Shown: positions 25,881-36,261, counted from the stretch's first letter. The stretch is DNA of 64,000 nt from CBFFRJ01 sp051486985 (GCF_051486985.1 NZ_JAHVDV010000004.1:145517-209516), one strand, 5' to 3'. The notes: a model not told the origin generated them from the sequence alone. Program-made: numbers and translations.

Positions 25881-27197
25881 ATGGCAGATTACCAGGGTAA
25901 AAAAGTCGTCATTATTGGTCTTGGTCTGACCGGGCTCTCGTGCGTGGATTTTTTCCTTGCCCGCGGCGTTACGCCAAAAGTGATGGACACCCGTACCTCG
26001 CCGCCGGGGCTGGATAAGCTGCCGGAAGAAGTGGAGCGACACCTTGGTGGTCTGAATGATGACTGGCTGCTCAGCGCCGATCTGATTGTGGCAAGTCCTG
26101 GTATTGCGCTGGCCCATCCTTCACTCAACGCGGCGTCTGAAGCAGGCGTTGAGATTGTGGGGGATATCGAGTTGTTTTGCCGTGAAGCGCAGGCGCCCAT
26201 TGTGGCGATCACCGGATCGAACGGCAAAAGCACGGTCACTACGCTTGTCGGCGAAATGGCGACTTCAGCGGGGGTAAACGTGGGCGTCGGCGGCAATATT
26301 GGCCTGCCTGCGCTTATGCTGCTGGATGCTGCTCGCGAGCTGTACGTCCTTGAGCTCTCCAGCTTCCAGCTTGAAACCACCTCCAGCCTGCAGGCGGCCG
26401 CGGCGACTATCCTCAACGTCACTGAAGATCATATGGACCGTTATCCGTTTGGCCTTCAGCAATACCGTGCGGCGAAATTGCGAGTTTATGAGAAGGCCAG
26501 TGTCTGCGTGGTCAATGCGGACGATGGGTTAACCATGCCGGTCCGCGGTGCTGATGAGCGTTGTGTCAGCTTTGGTGTGGATGTGGGCGACTACCACCTT
26601 AACCGCCAGCAGGGGGAAACCTGGCTGCGCGTGAAGGGTGAAAAAGTGCTTAACGTTAAAGAGATGAAGCTCAGCGGCCAGCACAACTATACCAATGCGC
26701 TGGCGGCGCTCGCGCTGGCGGATGCCGTCGGATTGCCACGTGCCAGCAGCCTCAAGGCGCTGACAACATTCAGTGGACTGGCACACCGCTTCCAGCTCGC
26801 GCTTGAGCGTAAAGGGGTTCGCTGGATCAATGATTCCAAAGCGACCAACGTGGGCAGTACTGAAGCGGCACTGAATGGCCTCCATGTGGAGGGCACACTG
26901 CATTTACTGCTGGGGGGCGATGGAAAATCAGCCGATTTTACTCCGCTGAAACGCTATATCGGGGGCGACAATGTGCGCCTGTACTGCTTTGGACGTGACG
27001 GGGCTGAACTCGCGGCCCTGCGCCCGGACATCGCTGTGCAAACAACCGACATGGAGCAGGCAATGCGCCTTATTGCCAGCCGCGTTCAGCCAGGTGATAT
27101 GGTTCTGCTCTCCCCGGCCTGTGCAAGCCTTGATCAGTTTAAAAACTTTGAACAGCGTGGTGATGTCTTCACGCGCCTCGCAGAGGAGTTAGGTTAA
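25881..27197 (+). CDS. murD: UDP-MurNAc-L-alanine:D-glutamate ligase MurD
   Basis: Adds D-glutamate to UDP-MurNAc-L-Ala. 438 residues as in E. coli. N-terminal UDP-binding Rossmann-like domain (VVIIGLGLTGLS), P-loop GSNGKSTVTTL near residue 111, NDSKATNVGST near residue 317 and the C-terminal SPACASLDQF. The stop overlaps the ftsW start (TAATG). Confidence 0.98.
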   Translation: MADYQGKKVVIIGLGLTGLSCVDFFLARGVTPKVMDTRTSPPGLDKLPEEVERHLGGLNDDWLLSADLIVASPGIALAHPSLNAASEAGVEIVGDIELFCREAQAPIVAITGSNGKSTVTTLVGEMATSAGVNVGVGGNIGLPALMLLDAARELYVLELSSFQLETTSSLQAAAATILNVTEDHMDRYPFGLQQYRAAKLRVYEKASVCVVNADDGLTMPVRGADERCVSFGVDVGDYHLNRQQGETWLRVKGEKVLNVKEMKLSGQHNYTNALAALALADAVGLPRASSLKALTTFSGLAHRFQLALERKGVRWINDSKATNVGSTEAALNGLHVEGTLHLLLGGDGKSADFTPLKRYIGGDNVRLYCFGRDGAELAALRPDIAVQTTDMEQAMRLIASRVQPGDMVLLSPACASLDQFKNFEQRGDVFTRLAEELG

Positions 27198-28441
27198 TGC
27201 GCTTAACGCTCCCGCGCCTGAGAGTGCCACGCCTGCCAGGATTTGGGATCCTGGCCTGGGTATTTGGGGCATTAAAAGGCTGGGTGATGGGCTCACGCGT
27301 GAAAGACGATGACAGTCTTATCATGTATGACCGGACGATGCTGTGGCTGACGTTGGGCCTTGCTGCCGTCGGTTTCATCATGGTGACCTCCGCGTCAATG
27401 CCTGTCGGGCAGCGCCTGACTGACGATCCGTTTTTCTTTGCCAAGCGTCATGCGTTGTATCTGTTCCTGGCCTTCTGTTTTGCGATGGTGACGCTGCGCC
27501 TGCCGATGGAGTTCTGGCAACGCTGGAGCTCCGCCATGTTGATTGCCGCTATTGTCATGTTGCTGGTGGTTTTACTGGTGGGAAGCTCCATCAACGGGGC
27601 GTCGCGCTGGATTGATTTGGGTGTCATGCGTTTCCAGCCCGCAGAATTCACCAAGCTGTCGCTATTTTGTTATCTGGCGAACTACCTGGTTCGCAAAGTT
27701 GATGAGGTACGTAATAACCTGCGCGGCTTCCTGAAACCGATGGGCGTCATTATGGTGCTGGCGGTATTGCTGCTGGCCCAGCCTGACCTCGGTACGGTGG
27801 TCGTGCTCTTTATTACCACACTGGCGATGCTGTTCCTTGCGGGGGCCAAGCTGTGGCAATTCATCGCCATCATCGGTTCCGGTATTGCCGCGGTAGTGCT
27901 GCTGATCCTCGCTGAACCTTATCGTATTCGCCGCGTAACGTCGTTCTGGAATCCGTGGGATGATCCTTTTGGTAGCGGCTACCAGTTAACGCAATCGCTA
28001 ATGGCTTTCGGACGCGGTGAGCTGTGGGGACAGGGGCTGGGGAACTCAGTACAGAAACTTGAGTATTTACCCGAAGCGCATACCGACTTCATCTTCGCCA
28101 TTATCGGGGAAGAACTGGGTTATATCGGTGTGGTACTTGCCCTTTTAATGGTATTCTTCGTCGCTTTCCGCGCCATGTCCATTGGACGTAAAGCGCTGGA
28201 GATCGATCAACGATTTTCTGGCTTCCTGGCATGCTCTATCGGCATCTGGTTTAGCTTCCAGGCGTTGGTCAACGTGGGTGCCGCCGCTGGCATGTTGCCG
28301 ACCAAAGGTCTGACGCTACCGCTGATTAGTTACGGTGGCTCCAGTTTGTTGATTATGTCGACGGCCATCATGCTGTTGTTACGTATTGATTATGAAACGC
28401 GTCTGGAAAAAGCCCAGGCGTTTACACGAGGTTCACGATGA
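27197..28441 (+). CDS. ftsW: Peptidoglycan glycosyltransferase FtsW
   Basis: SEDS-family lipid II polymerase of the septum, working with FtsI. 414 residues (same class length as E. coli), ten predicted membrane segments after a basic cytoplasmic N-terminus. SEDS residues visible: GASRWIDLG near residue 134, the conserved AQPDLGT near residue 193, and the C-terminal LPLISYGGSSL. Overlaps murG by four bases. Confidence 0.97.
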   Translation: MRLTLPRLRVPRLPGFGILAWVFGALKGWVMGSRVKDDDSLIMYDRTMLWLTLGLAAVGFIMVTSASMPVGQRLTDDPFFFAKRHALYLFLAFCFAMVTLRLPMEFWQRWSSAMLIAAIVMLLVVLLVGSSINGASRWIDLGVMRFQPAEFTKLSLFCYLANYLVRKVDEVRNNLRGFLKPMGVIMVLAVLLLAQPDLGTVVVLFITTLAMLFLAGAKLWQFIAIIGSGIAAVVLLILAEPYRIRRVTSFWNPWDDPFGSGYQLTQSLMAFGRGELWGQGLGNSVQKLEYLPEAHTDFIFAIIGEELGYIGVVLALLMVFFVAFRAMSIGRKALEIDQRFSGFLACSIGIWFSFQALVNVGAAAGMLPTKGLTLPLISYGGSSLLIMSTAIMLLLRIDYETRLEKAQAFTRGSR

Positions 28442-29505
28442 GCGGTCAGGCGAAGCGGTTAATGGTGATGGCGGGCGGTACCGGCGGGCATGTCTTCCCG
28501 GGACTGGCAGTTGCTCACCATTTAATGGATCAAGGCTGGCAGGTACGCTGGCTGGGAACCGCCGATCGCATGGAAGCCGATCTGGTGCCAAAACATGGTA
28601 TCGAGATCGACTTTATTCGTATCTCAGGTTTGCGTGGTAAGGGCCTGAAGGCCTTACTGCTTGCCCCTTTGCGTATTTTCAATGCCTGGCGTCAGGCGCG
28701 CGCCATTATGAAGCGCTACAGGCCGGATGTGGTGCTGGGCATGGGGGGTTATGTTTCAGGTCCCGGTGGGCTGGCGGCCTGGTCGTTGGGTATTCCGGTC
28801 GTCCTCCATGAACAAAACGGAATTGCCGGGCTGACCAATAAGTGGCTGGCGAAAATTGCTACCAAAGTGATGCAAGCTTTTCCCGGGGCATTTGCGAAAG
28901 CGGACGTAGTGGGTAACCCGGTACGTGTCGATGTGCTGGCGCTGCCCTTGCCACAGGATCGCCTGCCCGGTCGTGAAGGGCCGGTACGTGTGCTGGTTGT
29001 TGGCGGTTCGCAGGGTGCGAGGGTGCTGAACCAGACGATGCCGCAGGCAGCGGCAAGGCTTGGTGATACGGTCACTATCTGGCATCAGAGTGGTAAAGGT
29101 GCGCAGCACGCCGTTGAACAGGCGTATGCCGAAGCGGGCCAGACCCGGCATAAGGTTACAGAGTTTATTGATGATATGGCACAGGCCTATGCCTGGGCCG
29201 ATGTCGTGGTATGTCGTTCGGGTGCGCTGACGGTCAGCGAAATCGCGGCGGCAGGTTTACCGGCGCTGTTTGTGCCTTTTCAGCATAAAGACAGGCAGCA
29301 ATACTGGAATGCGCTGCCGCTGGAAAAAGCGGGTGCGGCGAAGATTCTGGAGCAACCACAGTTCACGGTGGATGCTGTTGTCCAGACGTTAACGAGCTGG
29401 AACCGTACTGAATTACTGGCGATGGCGGAGCGTGCACGTGCCGCTGCTATCCCGGACGCCACCGAGCGTGTGGCAAACGAAGTGAGCCTGGCAGCCCAGG
29501 CTTAA
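28438..29505 (+). CDS. murG: Lipid II-forming GlcNAc transferase MurG
   Basis: Membrane-associated GT28 glycosyltransferase that turns lipid I into lipid II. 355 residues as in E. coli. Glycine-rich loops GGTGGHVFPG near residue 13 and GGSQGARVLN near residue 190, and UDP-GlcNAc-binding CRSGALTVSEIAAAGLPALFVP near residues 260-280. Followed by a 54-base gap before murC. Confidence 0.98.
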   Translation: MSGQAKRLMVMAGGTGGHVFPGLAVAHHLMDQGWQVRWLGTADRMEADLVPKHGIEIDFIRISGLRGKGLKALLLAPLRIFNAWRQARAIMKRYRPDVVLGMGGYVSGPGGLAAWSLGIPVVLHEQNGIAGLTNKWLAKIATKVMQAFPGAFAKADVVGNPVRVDVLALPLPQDRLPGREGPVRVLVVGGSQGARVLNQTMPQAAARLGDTVTIWHQSGKGAQHAVEQAYAEAGQTRHKVTEFIDDMAQAYAWADVVVCRSGALTVSEIAAAGLPALFVPFQHKDRQQYWNALPLEKAGAAKILEQPQFTVDAVVQTLTSWNRTELLAMAERARAAAIPDATERVANEVSLAAQA

Positions 29506-29559
29506 TACTGGCGATGCCTTTTGCGTCGCGCGAATTTGAAGTGGTAGATGGCATAAAGA

Positions 29560-31029
29560 ATGAATACACAACAACTGGCAAAACTGCGTTCAATCGTGCC
29601 CGAGATGCGTCGCGTCCGGCACATTCACTTTGTTGGCATCGGTGGTGCTGGCATGGGCGGTATTGCCGAAGTTTTAGCCAATGAAGGGTATCAGATCAGC
29701 GGTTCCGATCTGGCTCCAAACCCGGTTACGCAGCAACTGGCTGCGCTGGGGGCCACAATCTATTTTAATCACCGCCCTGAAAACGTTAGCGATGCAAGCG
29801 TTGTGGTGGTGTCGAGCGCCATCTCCGCTGATAACCCGGAAATTGTGGCAGCTAACGAAGCACGTATTCCGGTTATCCGTCGTGCGGAAATGCTCGCTGA
29901 GCTGATGCGCTTTCGCCATGGCATTGCCATTGCCGGTACGCACGGCAAAACCACAACCACGGCGATGGTTTCCAGTATTTATGCAGAAGGTGGGTTAGAT
30001 CCTACTTTCGTCAATGGCGGACTGGTCAAAGCCGCAGGCGTGCACGCGCGCCTTGGTCATAGCCGCTATCTGATTGCGGAAGCGGATGAAAGTGATGCGT
30101 CATTCCTCCATCTGCAACCTATGGTGGCCATTGTCACCAATATCGAAGCTGACCATATGGATACCTACCAGGGCGACTTCGAAAATCTGAAAACCACCTT
30201 TATCAACTTCCTGCACAACCTGCCGTTTTATGGCCGTGCTGTGATGTGCGTGGATGACCCCGTCATCCGCGAATTACTGCCACGTGTAGGTCGTCAGATT
30301 ACCACCTATGGTTTTAGTGAAGATGCTGACGTGCGCGTACAGGACTATCAGCAAAAAGGCGCACAGGGCCACTTCACCCTGATTCGCCAGGATAAGCCTG
30401 AGCTGCAGGTGACGCTGAATGCGCCGGGTCGTCATAATGCCCTGAATGCAGCCGCCGCCGTTGCGGTGGCAACAGAAGAAGGTATCGATGATGAAGATAT
30501 CCTGCGCGCGCTGGAGAATTTCCAGGGCACCGGACGTCGCTTTGATTTCCTTGGTGAGTTTCCGCTGACCTCCGTTAACGGCAAAACGGGTACCGCCATG
30601 CTGGTGGATGATTACGGTCACCACCCCACTGAAGTTGACGCAACAATTAAAGCAGCTCGTGCGGGTTGGCCGGATAAAAACCTGGTCATGATCTTCCAGC
30701 CACACCGCTACACCCGTACGCGTGATCTTTATGATGATTTTGCCAATGTGCTCACCCAAGTGGACGCGCTGTTAATGCTGGATGTTTATTCCGCCGGCGA
30801 GGCGGCAATTCCAGGAGCTGACAGTCGCTCGTTATGCCGTACTATTCGAGGTCGTGGCAAAGTAGATCCCATTCTGGTATCCGATCCGACGCAGGCCGCC
30901 GCCATGCTCGCACCCGTGCTTACCGGTAACGATCTCATCCTGATCCAGGGGGCTGGAAATATCGGCAAAATTGCACGTCATCTGGCTGAGGTGAAGCTTA
31001 TGCCGCAGGAGGAGGAGCATCATGGCTGA
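29560..31029 (+). CDS. murC: UDP-MurNAc:L-alanine ligase MurC
   Basis: First amino-acid ligase of the peptidoglycan pathway. 489 residues (E. coli 491). N-terminal HFVGIGGAGMGGIAEVL nucleotide-binding loop near residue 23, P-loop GTHGKTTTTAM near residue 127, DYGHHPTEV near residue 350 and QPHRYTRTRD near residue 375. Overlaps ddlB by eight bases. Confidence 0.98.
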   Translation: MNTQQLAKLRSIVPEMRRVRHIHFVGIGGAGMGGIAEVLANEGYQISGSDLAPNPVTQQLAALGATIYFNHRPENVSDASVVVVSSAISADNPEIVAANEARIPVIRRAEMLAELMRFRHGIAIAGTHGKTTTTAMVSSIYAEGGLDPTFVNGGLVKAAGVHARLGHSRYLIAEADESDASFLHLQPMVAIVTNIEADHMDTYQGDFENLKTTFINFLHNLPFYGRAVMCVDDPVIRELLPRVGRQITTYGFSEDADVRVQDYQQKGAQGHFTLIRQDKPELQVTLNAPGRHNALNAAAAVAVATEEGIDDEDILRALENFQGTGRRFDFLGEFPLTSVNGKTGTAMLVDDYGHHPTEVDATIKAARAGWPDKNLVMIFQPHRYTRTRDLYDDFANVLTQVDALLMLDVYSAGEAAIPGADSRSLCRTIRGRGKVDPILVSDPTQAAAMLAPVLTGNDLILIQGAGNIGKIARHLAEVKLMPQEEEHHG

Positions 31030-31942
31030 GAAAGTCGCCGTCCTGCTGGGCGGCTCTTCTGCTGAGCGTGAGGTCTCCCTGAATTCGGGAGCTGCGGTAC
31101 TACAGGGATTGCGCGAAGGCGGTATCGATGCACATCCGGTCGATCCACGCGAAGTGGATGTCACGACGCTGAAATCCCTGGGCTTCGATAAGGTCTTTAT
31201 TGCTCTTCACGGCCGCGGCGGTGAAGATGGCACGCTGCAAGGGTTACTGGAACTTATTAAGCTGCCCTATACCGGTAGTGGCGTAATGGCATCTGCCCTG
31301 TCGATGGATAAGATGCGCAGCAAGCTGCTCTGGCAGGGTGCAGGGTTGCCCGTTGCAGCGGGCGTTGCCGTTACGCGGCAAGAATTTGAAATTGGACTTA
31401 AGAACGACGTTGTTCAGCGCATTGAAGGGCTGGGGTTACCCGTTATTGTCAAGCCCAGCCGCGAAGGGTCAAGCGTGGGTATGTCAAAAGTGGAGGAAAC
31501 TGGTGCATTGCCAGCCGCTTTAGCGCTTGCGTTTCAACATGATGATGAAGTTTTAATCGAAAAATGGCTCAGTGGGCCGGAATTCACGGTTTCGATACTC
31601 GGTGAAGAAATTTTACCGTCAATTCGCATCCAGCCCGCCGGAACCTTCTATGATTATGAGGCGAAGTATCTCTCTGATGAAACAAAATATTTCTGCCCGG
31701 CAGGTCTGGATGCGGAAGATGAAGCCAAATTACAATCTCTGGTGCTAAAAGCCTGGCAGGCGCTTGGTTGCCGCGGCTGGGGACGCATAGACGCAATGAA
31801 AGACAGCGATGGGCAGTTTTATTTGCTGGAAGCGAATACATCGCCAGGTATGACCAGCCATAGTCTGGTTCCTATGGCAGCGCGCCAGGCGGGGTTAAGT
31901 TTTACCCAGCTTGTGGTGCGAATTTTGAATCTGGCGGAGTGA
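31022..31942 (+). CDS. ddlB: D-alanine:D-alanine ligase DdlB
   Basis: ATP-grasp ligase that makes D-Ala-D-Ala for MurF. 306 residues as in E. coli. Motifs: LLGGSSAEREVSLNSG at the N-terminus, ALHGRGGEDGTLQG near residue 63, KPSREGSSVGMS near residue 144 and EANTSPGMTSHSL near residue 270. In E. coli, promoters for ftsQAZ lie within ddlB; equivalents were not assigned here. Confidence 0.98.
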   Translation: MAEKVAVLLGGSSAEREVSLNSGAAVLQGLREGGIDAHPVDPREVDVTTLKSLGFDKVFIALHGRGGEDGTLQGLLELIKLPYTGSGVMASALSMDKMRSKLLWQGAGLPVAAGVAVTRQEFEIGLKNDVVQRIEGLGLPVIVKPSREGSSVGMSKVEETGALPAALALAFQHDDEVLIEKWLSGPEFTVSILGEEILPSIRIQPAGTFYDYEAKYLSDETKYFCPAGLDAEDEAKLQSLVLKAWQALGCRGWGRIDAMKDSDGQFYLLEANTSPGMTSHSLVPMAARQAGLSFTQLVVRILNLAE

Positions 31943-31943
31943 T

Positions 31944-32774
31944 ATGTCTCAGGCTGCGCTGAACACGAGAAATCGCGATGTTGAAGAGGCTCCGGCTTCG
32001 CGTCGCAGTAATGGAACGCGTCTTGCAGGCATCCTGTTCCTGCTGACGGTGCTATGTACCGTGTTGGTAAGCAGTTGGGTCGTACTGGGCTGGATGGAAG
32101 ATGCACAACGTTTGCCGTTGTCGAAACTGGTCGTTACGGGCGATCGCCATTACACCCGTAACGATGATATCCGGCAGTCGATCCTGGCTTTAGGCGCCCC
32201 TGGCACCTTTATGACCCAAGATGTCAACATTATCCAGAGCCAGATTGAGCGGCTACCCTGGATAAAGCAGGCAAGTGTGAGAAAACAATGGCCTGATGAA
32301 TTGAAGATTCATCTGGTTGAATTTGTGCCCATAGCACGTTGGAATGATCAGCACTTAATGGATACCGACGGTAATGCGTTTAGTGTTCCTGCCGATCGAA
32401 CCAGCAAGCAGGTTTTACCTATGCTGTATGGCCCGGAAGGGAGTGAAAGCGAAGTATTACAAGGCTTCCGTGACATGGGGCAAGTGCTGGCGAAGGATAA
32501 ATTCACGTTAAAAGAAGCGGCAATGACGGCACGACGTTCGTGGCAATTGACCCTCAATAACGATATCAAGCTCAATCTTGGGCGAGGCGATACGCTAAAA
32601 CGCCTGGCACGGTTTGTTGAACTGTACCCTGTGTTACAGCAGCAAGCCCAGGTTGATGGCAAAGAGATAAGCTACGTGGATTTACGCTATGACTCTGGCG
32701 CGGCGGTAGGTTGGAAACCGGCCCCGGCACAGGACCCTAATCAGCAACAGAATCAGGCACAGGCAGAGCAATAA
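31944..32774 (+). CDS. ftsQ: Cell division protein FtsQ
   Basis: Bitopic divisome scaffold of the FtsQLB complex. 276 residues, as in E. coli. Cytoplasmic N-terminus, membrane segment at about residues 28-50 (LAGILFLLTVLCTVLVSSWVV), POTRA domain (LSKLVVTGDRHYTRNDDIR), then the beta domain that binds FtsB/FtsL. C-terminal tail is rich in Gln. The TAA stop overlaps the ftsA ATG. Confidence 0.97.
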   Translation: MSQAALNTRNRDVEEAPASRRSNGTRLAGILFLLTVLCTVLVSSWVVLGWMEDAQRLPLSKLVVTGDRHYTRNDDIRQSILALGAPGTFMTQDVNIIQSQIERLPWIKQASVRKQWPDELKIHLVEFVPIARWNDQHLMDTDGNAFSVPADRTSKQVLPMLYGPEGSESEVLQGFRDMGQVLAKDKFTLKEAAMTARRSWQLTLNNDIKLNLGRGDTLKRLARFVELYPVLQQQAQVDGKEISYVDLRYDSGAAVGWKPAPAQDPNQQQNQAQAEQ

Positions 32775-34030
32775 TGATCAAGGCGACGGACAGAAAACTG
32801 GTGGTTGGACTGGAGATTGGCACCGCGAAGGTGGCCGCTTTAGTAGGGGAAGTTCTGCCTGACGGTATGGTCAATATCATTGGCGTGGGAAGCTGCCCGT
32901 CCCGCGGTATGGATAAAGGCGGCGTGAATGACCTGGAATCGGTGGTGAAGTGCGTACAGCGCGCCATCGATCAGGCCGAGCTAATGGCCGATTGCCAAAT
33001 CTCCTCGGTATATCTGGCACTGTCAGGTAAACACATAAGCTGTCAGAATGAAATTGGCATGGTGCCGATCTCAGAAGAAGAAGTGACGCAGGAAGACGTA
33101 GAAAACGTCGTGCATACCGCTAAATCCGTGCGCGTGCGCGATGAACATCGTGTTCTGCATGTGATTCCTCAGGAATATGCTATTGACTACCAGGAAGGTA
33201 TCAAGAATCCGGTTGGCCTATCCGGCGTGCGTATGCAAGCGAAAGTACATTTGATTACCTGCCACAATGACATGGCGAAAAACATTGTTAAAGCCGTGGA
33301 ACGATGTGGGCTGAAAGTTGACCAACTTATCTTCGCCGGACTTGCCTCCAGCTACTCCGTGTTAACGGAAGATGAGCGTGAACTGGGCGTCTGCGTTGTC
33401 GACATCGGCGGTGGTACAATGGATATGGCGGTCTATACCGGTGGAGCGCTGCGCCATACTAAAGTTATTCCCTACGCGGGGAACGTGGTGACCAGCGATA
33501 TCGCTTACGCTTTTGGTACGCCGCCGAGCGATGCCGAAGCAATCAAAGTGCGCCACGGTTGTGCGCTGGGGTCGCTGGTTGGCAAAGACGAAAGCGTTGA
33601 AGTGCCAAGCGTTGGCGGACGTCCGCCACGCAGTCTGCAGCGACAAACGCTGGCAGACGTGATTGAACCGCGCTATACCGAGCTGCTCAATCTGGTCAAC
33701 GATGAGATTTTGCAGCTACAGGAACAGCTACGTCAGCAGGGGGTGAAACACCACCTTGCGGCAGGTATTGTTTTAACCGGCGGCGCCGCGCAAATCGAAG
33801 GCCTGGCGGCCTGTGCGCAACGCGTTTTCCATACGCAGGTGCGTATTGGTGCGCCGCTGAATATCACTGGCTTAACAGATTATGCCCAGGAACCGTACTA
33901 CTCGACGGCGGTGGGCCTGCTGCACTACGGGAAAGAGACACATTTAAGTGGTGAAGCAGATGTTGAAAAACGCGTATCCGTCGGCTCATGGTTCAAGCGA
34001 ATCAACAGCTGGCTACGTAAAGAATTTTAA
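32774..34030 (+). CDS. ftsA: Cell division protein FtsA
   Basis: Actin-fold protein that tethers FtsZ to the membrane and recruits later division proteins. 418 residues (E. coli 420). ATP-site segments: GLEIGTAKVAALVGE near residue 12, VVDIGGGTMDMAVYTGG near residue 208 and LTGGAAQIEGL near residue 334. The C-terminal amphipathic membrane-targeting helix FKRINSWLRKEF is intact. A 61-base gap precedes ftsZ. Confidence 0.97.
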   Translation: MIKATDRKLVVGLEIGTAKVAALVGEVLPDGMVNIIGVGSCPSRGMDKGGVNDLESVVKCVQRAIDQAELMADCQISSVYLALSGKHISCQNEIGMVPISEEEVTQEDVENVVHTAKSVRVRDEHRVLHVIPQEYAIDYQEGIKNPVGLSGVRMQAKVHLITCHNDMAKNIVKAVERCGLKVDQLIFAGLASSYSVLTEDERELGVCVVDIGGGTMDMAVYTGGALRHTKVIPYAGNVVTSDIAYAFGTPPSDAEAIKVRHGCALGSLVGKDESVEVPSVGGRPPRSLQRQTLADVIEPRYTELLNLVNDEILQLQEQLRQQGVKHHLAAGIVLTGGAAQIEGLAACAQRVFHTQVRIGAPLNITGLTDYAQEPYYSTAVGLLHYGKETHLSGEADVEKRVSVGSWFKRINSWLRKEF

Positions 34031-34091
34031 TTTTTCAGAGACCGGGGCACATTAACGGTCTCAGGCGACAGGCACAAAACGGAGAGAAATT

Positions 34092-35243
34092 ATGTTTGAA
34101 CCTATGGAACTGACCAACGACGCGGTGATTAAAGTCATCGGCGTCGGTGGCGGCGGCGGTAATGCCGTTGAACACATGGTGCGCGAGCGCATCGAGGGTG
34201 TTGAATTCTTCGCAGTAAATACCGATGCACAGGCATTACGTAAGACTGCGGTGGGTCAGACCATCCAGATTGGCGGTGGCATCACCAAAGGTCTGGGCGC
34301 TGGGGCTAACCCAGAGGTCGGCCGTAATGCAGCGGAAGAAGACCGTGAAGCACTGCGCGCTGCGCTGGATGGTGCGGACATGGTCTTCATTGCTGCGGGT
34401 ATGGGTGGTGGCACCGGCACGGGTGCAGCGCCAGTCGTAGCTGAAGTTGCAAAAGATTTAGGTATTCTGACCGTGGCTGTCGTCACCAAGCCTTTCAATT
34501 TCGAAGGCAAGAAGCGTATGGCGTTTGCGGAACAGGGTATCGCTGAACTGTCCAAGCATGTGGACTCACTGATCACCATCCCGAACGACAAATTGCTGAA
34601 AGTTCTGGGTCGCGGTATTTCGTTGCTGGATGCGTTTGGGGCAGCAAACGACGTACTGAAAGGTGCAGTCCAGGGTATCGCTGAACTGATTACCCGTCCG
34701 GGCCTGATGAACGTCGACTTTGCGGACGTGCGTACCGTGATGTCTGAAATGGGTTATGCCATGATGGGTTCCGGCGTTGCGAAAGGCGAAGACCGTGCAG
34801 AAGAAGCCGCCGAAATGGCAATCTCTTCTCCGTTGCTGGAAGATATCGATCTCTCTGGTGCCCGTGGCGTGCTGGTCAACATCACGGCAGGCTTCGACCT
34901 GCGTCTGGATGAGTTCGAAACCGTCGGCAACACTATCCGTGCGTTTGCATCGGATAATGCGACCGTGGTTATTGGTACTTCGCTTGATCCGGATATGAAT
35001 GACGAACTGCGTGTTACTGTCGTTGCGACCGGCATCGGCATGGACAAGCGTCCAGAAATCACGCTGGTAACCAATAAACAGCAGCAGCAACCGGTGATGG
35101 ATCGCTACCAGCAACATGGTATCCCGGCAATGCAGCAGGAGCAGAAATCTGCATCCAAAGTGGTAAACGACAATACGCCGCAGACCACTAAAGAGCCGGA
35201 TTATCTGGATATTCCTGCATTTTTGCGTAAGCAGGCTGACTAA
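34092..35243 (+). CDS. ftsZ: Cell division GTPase FtsZ
   Basis: Tubulin homologue forming the Z ring. 383 residues as in E. coli. GTP-binding loops: GVGGGGGNAV near residue 18, tubulin signature GGGTGTGAAP at about residues 105-114, and T7 loop NVDFADVRTVM near residue 207. Disordered linker rich in Gln (about 320-365), then the conserved C-terminal peptide DYLDIPAFLRKQAD that binds FtsA, ZipA and others, including ZapD encoded at 40519. Confidence 0.99.
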   Translation: MFEPMELTNDAVIKVIGVGGGGGNAVEHMVRERIEGVEFFAVNTDAQALRKTAVGQTIQIGGGITKGLGAGANPEVGRNAAEEDREALRAALDGADMVFIAAGMGGGTGTGAAPVVAEVAKDLGILTVAVVTKPFNFEGKKRMAFAEQGIAELSKHVDSLITIPNDKLLKVLGRGISLLDAFGAANDVLKGAVQGIAELITRPGLMNVDFADVRTVMSEMGYAMMGSGVAKGEDRAEEAAEMAISSPLLEDIDLSGARGVLVNITAGFDLRLDEFETVGNTIRAFASDNATVVIGTSLDPDMNDELRVTVVATGIGMDKRPEITLVTNKQQQQPVMDRYQQHGIPAMQQEQKSASKVVNDNTPQTTKEPDYLDIPAFLRKQAD

Positions 35244-35343
35244 GAATTCGCTGGAAGTTGGGCTTCGTCGCTCTTTGTGCTAAACTGGCCCACCGATTGT
35301 GTAGTACACTTCGGTTGGATAGGTAATTAGGCGAGATTATACG

Positions 35344-36261
35344 ATGATCAAACAAAGGACACTTAAACGTATCGTTCAGGCGACTGGCGTCGGTTTGCAT
35401 ACCGGCAAAAAAGTCACGCTGACGTTGCGCCCTGCGCCGGCCAACACCGGGGTCATCTATCGTCGCACTGACTTAAATCCTCCGGTAGATTTCCCGGCTG
35501 ATGCTAAATCTGTGCGTGATACCATGCTCTGTACGTGTCTGGTCAATGAGCATGACGTGCGGATTTCCACGGTTGAGCACCTTAACGCTGCTCTGGCTGG
35601 TTTGGGTATCGACAACATTATTGTTGAAGTTGATGCGCCAGAAATCCCGATTATGGACGGCAGTGCTGCACCGTTCGTTTATCTTCTGCTGGATGCAGGC
35701 GTCGAAGAGTTGCGTAGTGCGAAGAAATTCGTACGAATCAAAGAGACGGTGCGCGTTGAAGACGGCGATAAGTGGGCAGAGTTCAAACCGTACAATGGTT
35801 TTTCTCTGGACTTCACCATCGACTTCAACCACCCGGCGATCGATGCCAGCACGCAGCGTTATGCGATGAACTTCTCTGCCGATGCATTTATGCGCCAGAT
35901 TAGCCGTGCGCGTACCTTCGGTTTCATGCGCGATATCGAATACCTTCAGTCCCGTGGTTTGTGCCTGGGCGGTAGCTTCGATTGTGCCATCGTTGTTGAC
36001 GATTATCGCGTATTGAACGAAGACGGTTTGCGCTTCGAAGATGAATTTGTTCGCCATAAAATGCTTGATGCAATTGGTGACTTGTTCATGTGTGGTCACA
36101 ATATTATTGGTGCATTTACCGCGTTCAAATCCGGTCATGCTCTGAATAATAAGCTGTTACAGGCGGTTCTGGCCAAACAGGAAGCCTGGGAATATGTGAC
36201 TTACGAAAACGATGCTGAACTGCCGCTGGCATTCAAAGCGCCGTCACTGGTTCTGGCGTAA
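35344..36261 (+). CDS. lpxC: UDP-3-O-acyl-N-acetylglucosamine deacetylase LpxC
   Basis: Zinc deacetylase, committed step of lipid A synthesis. 305 residues as in E. coli. Zinc ligands: His in STVEHLNAAL (His79) and His and Asp in RHKMLDAIGDL (about 238 and 242). The C-terminal tail (LPLAFKAPSLVLA) ends in the short non-polar residues used for FtsH degradation in E. coli. A 100-base gap after ftsZ, containing TAAACT and other promoter-like hexamers, fits its separate promoter. Confidence 0.98.
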   Translation: MIKQRTLKRIVQATGVGLHTGKKVTLTLRPAPANTGVIYRRTDLNPPVDFPADAKSVRDTMLCTCLVNEHDVRISTVEHLNAALAGLGIDNIIVEVDAPEIPIMDGSAAPFVYLLLDAGVEELRSAKKFVRIKETVRVEDGDKWAEFKPYNGFSLDFTIDFNHPAIDASTQRYAMNFSADAFMRQISRARTFGFMRDIEYLQSRGLCLGGSFDCAIVVDDYRVLNEDGLRFEDEFVRHKMLDAIGDLFMCGHNIIGAFTAFKSGHALNNKLLQAVLAKQEAWEYVTYENDAELPLAFKAPSLVLA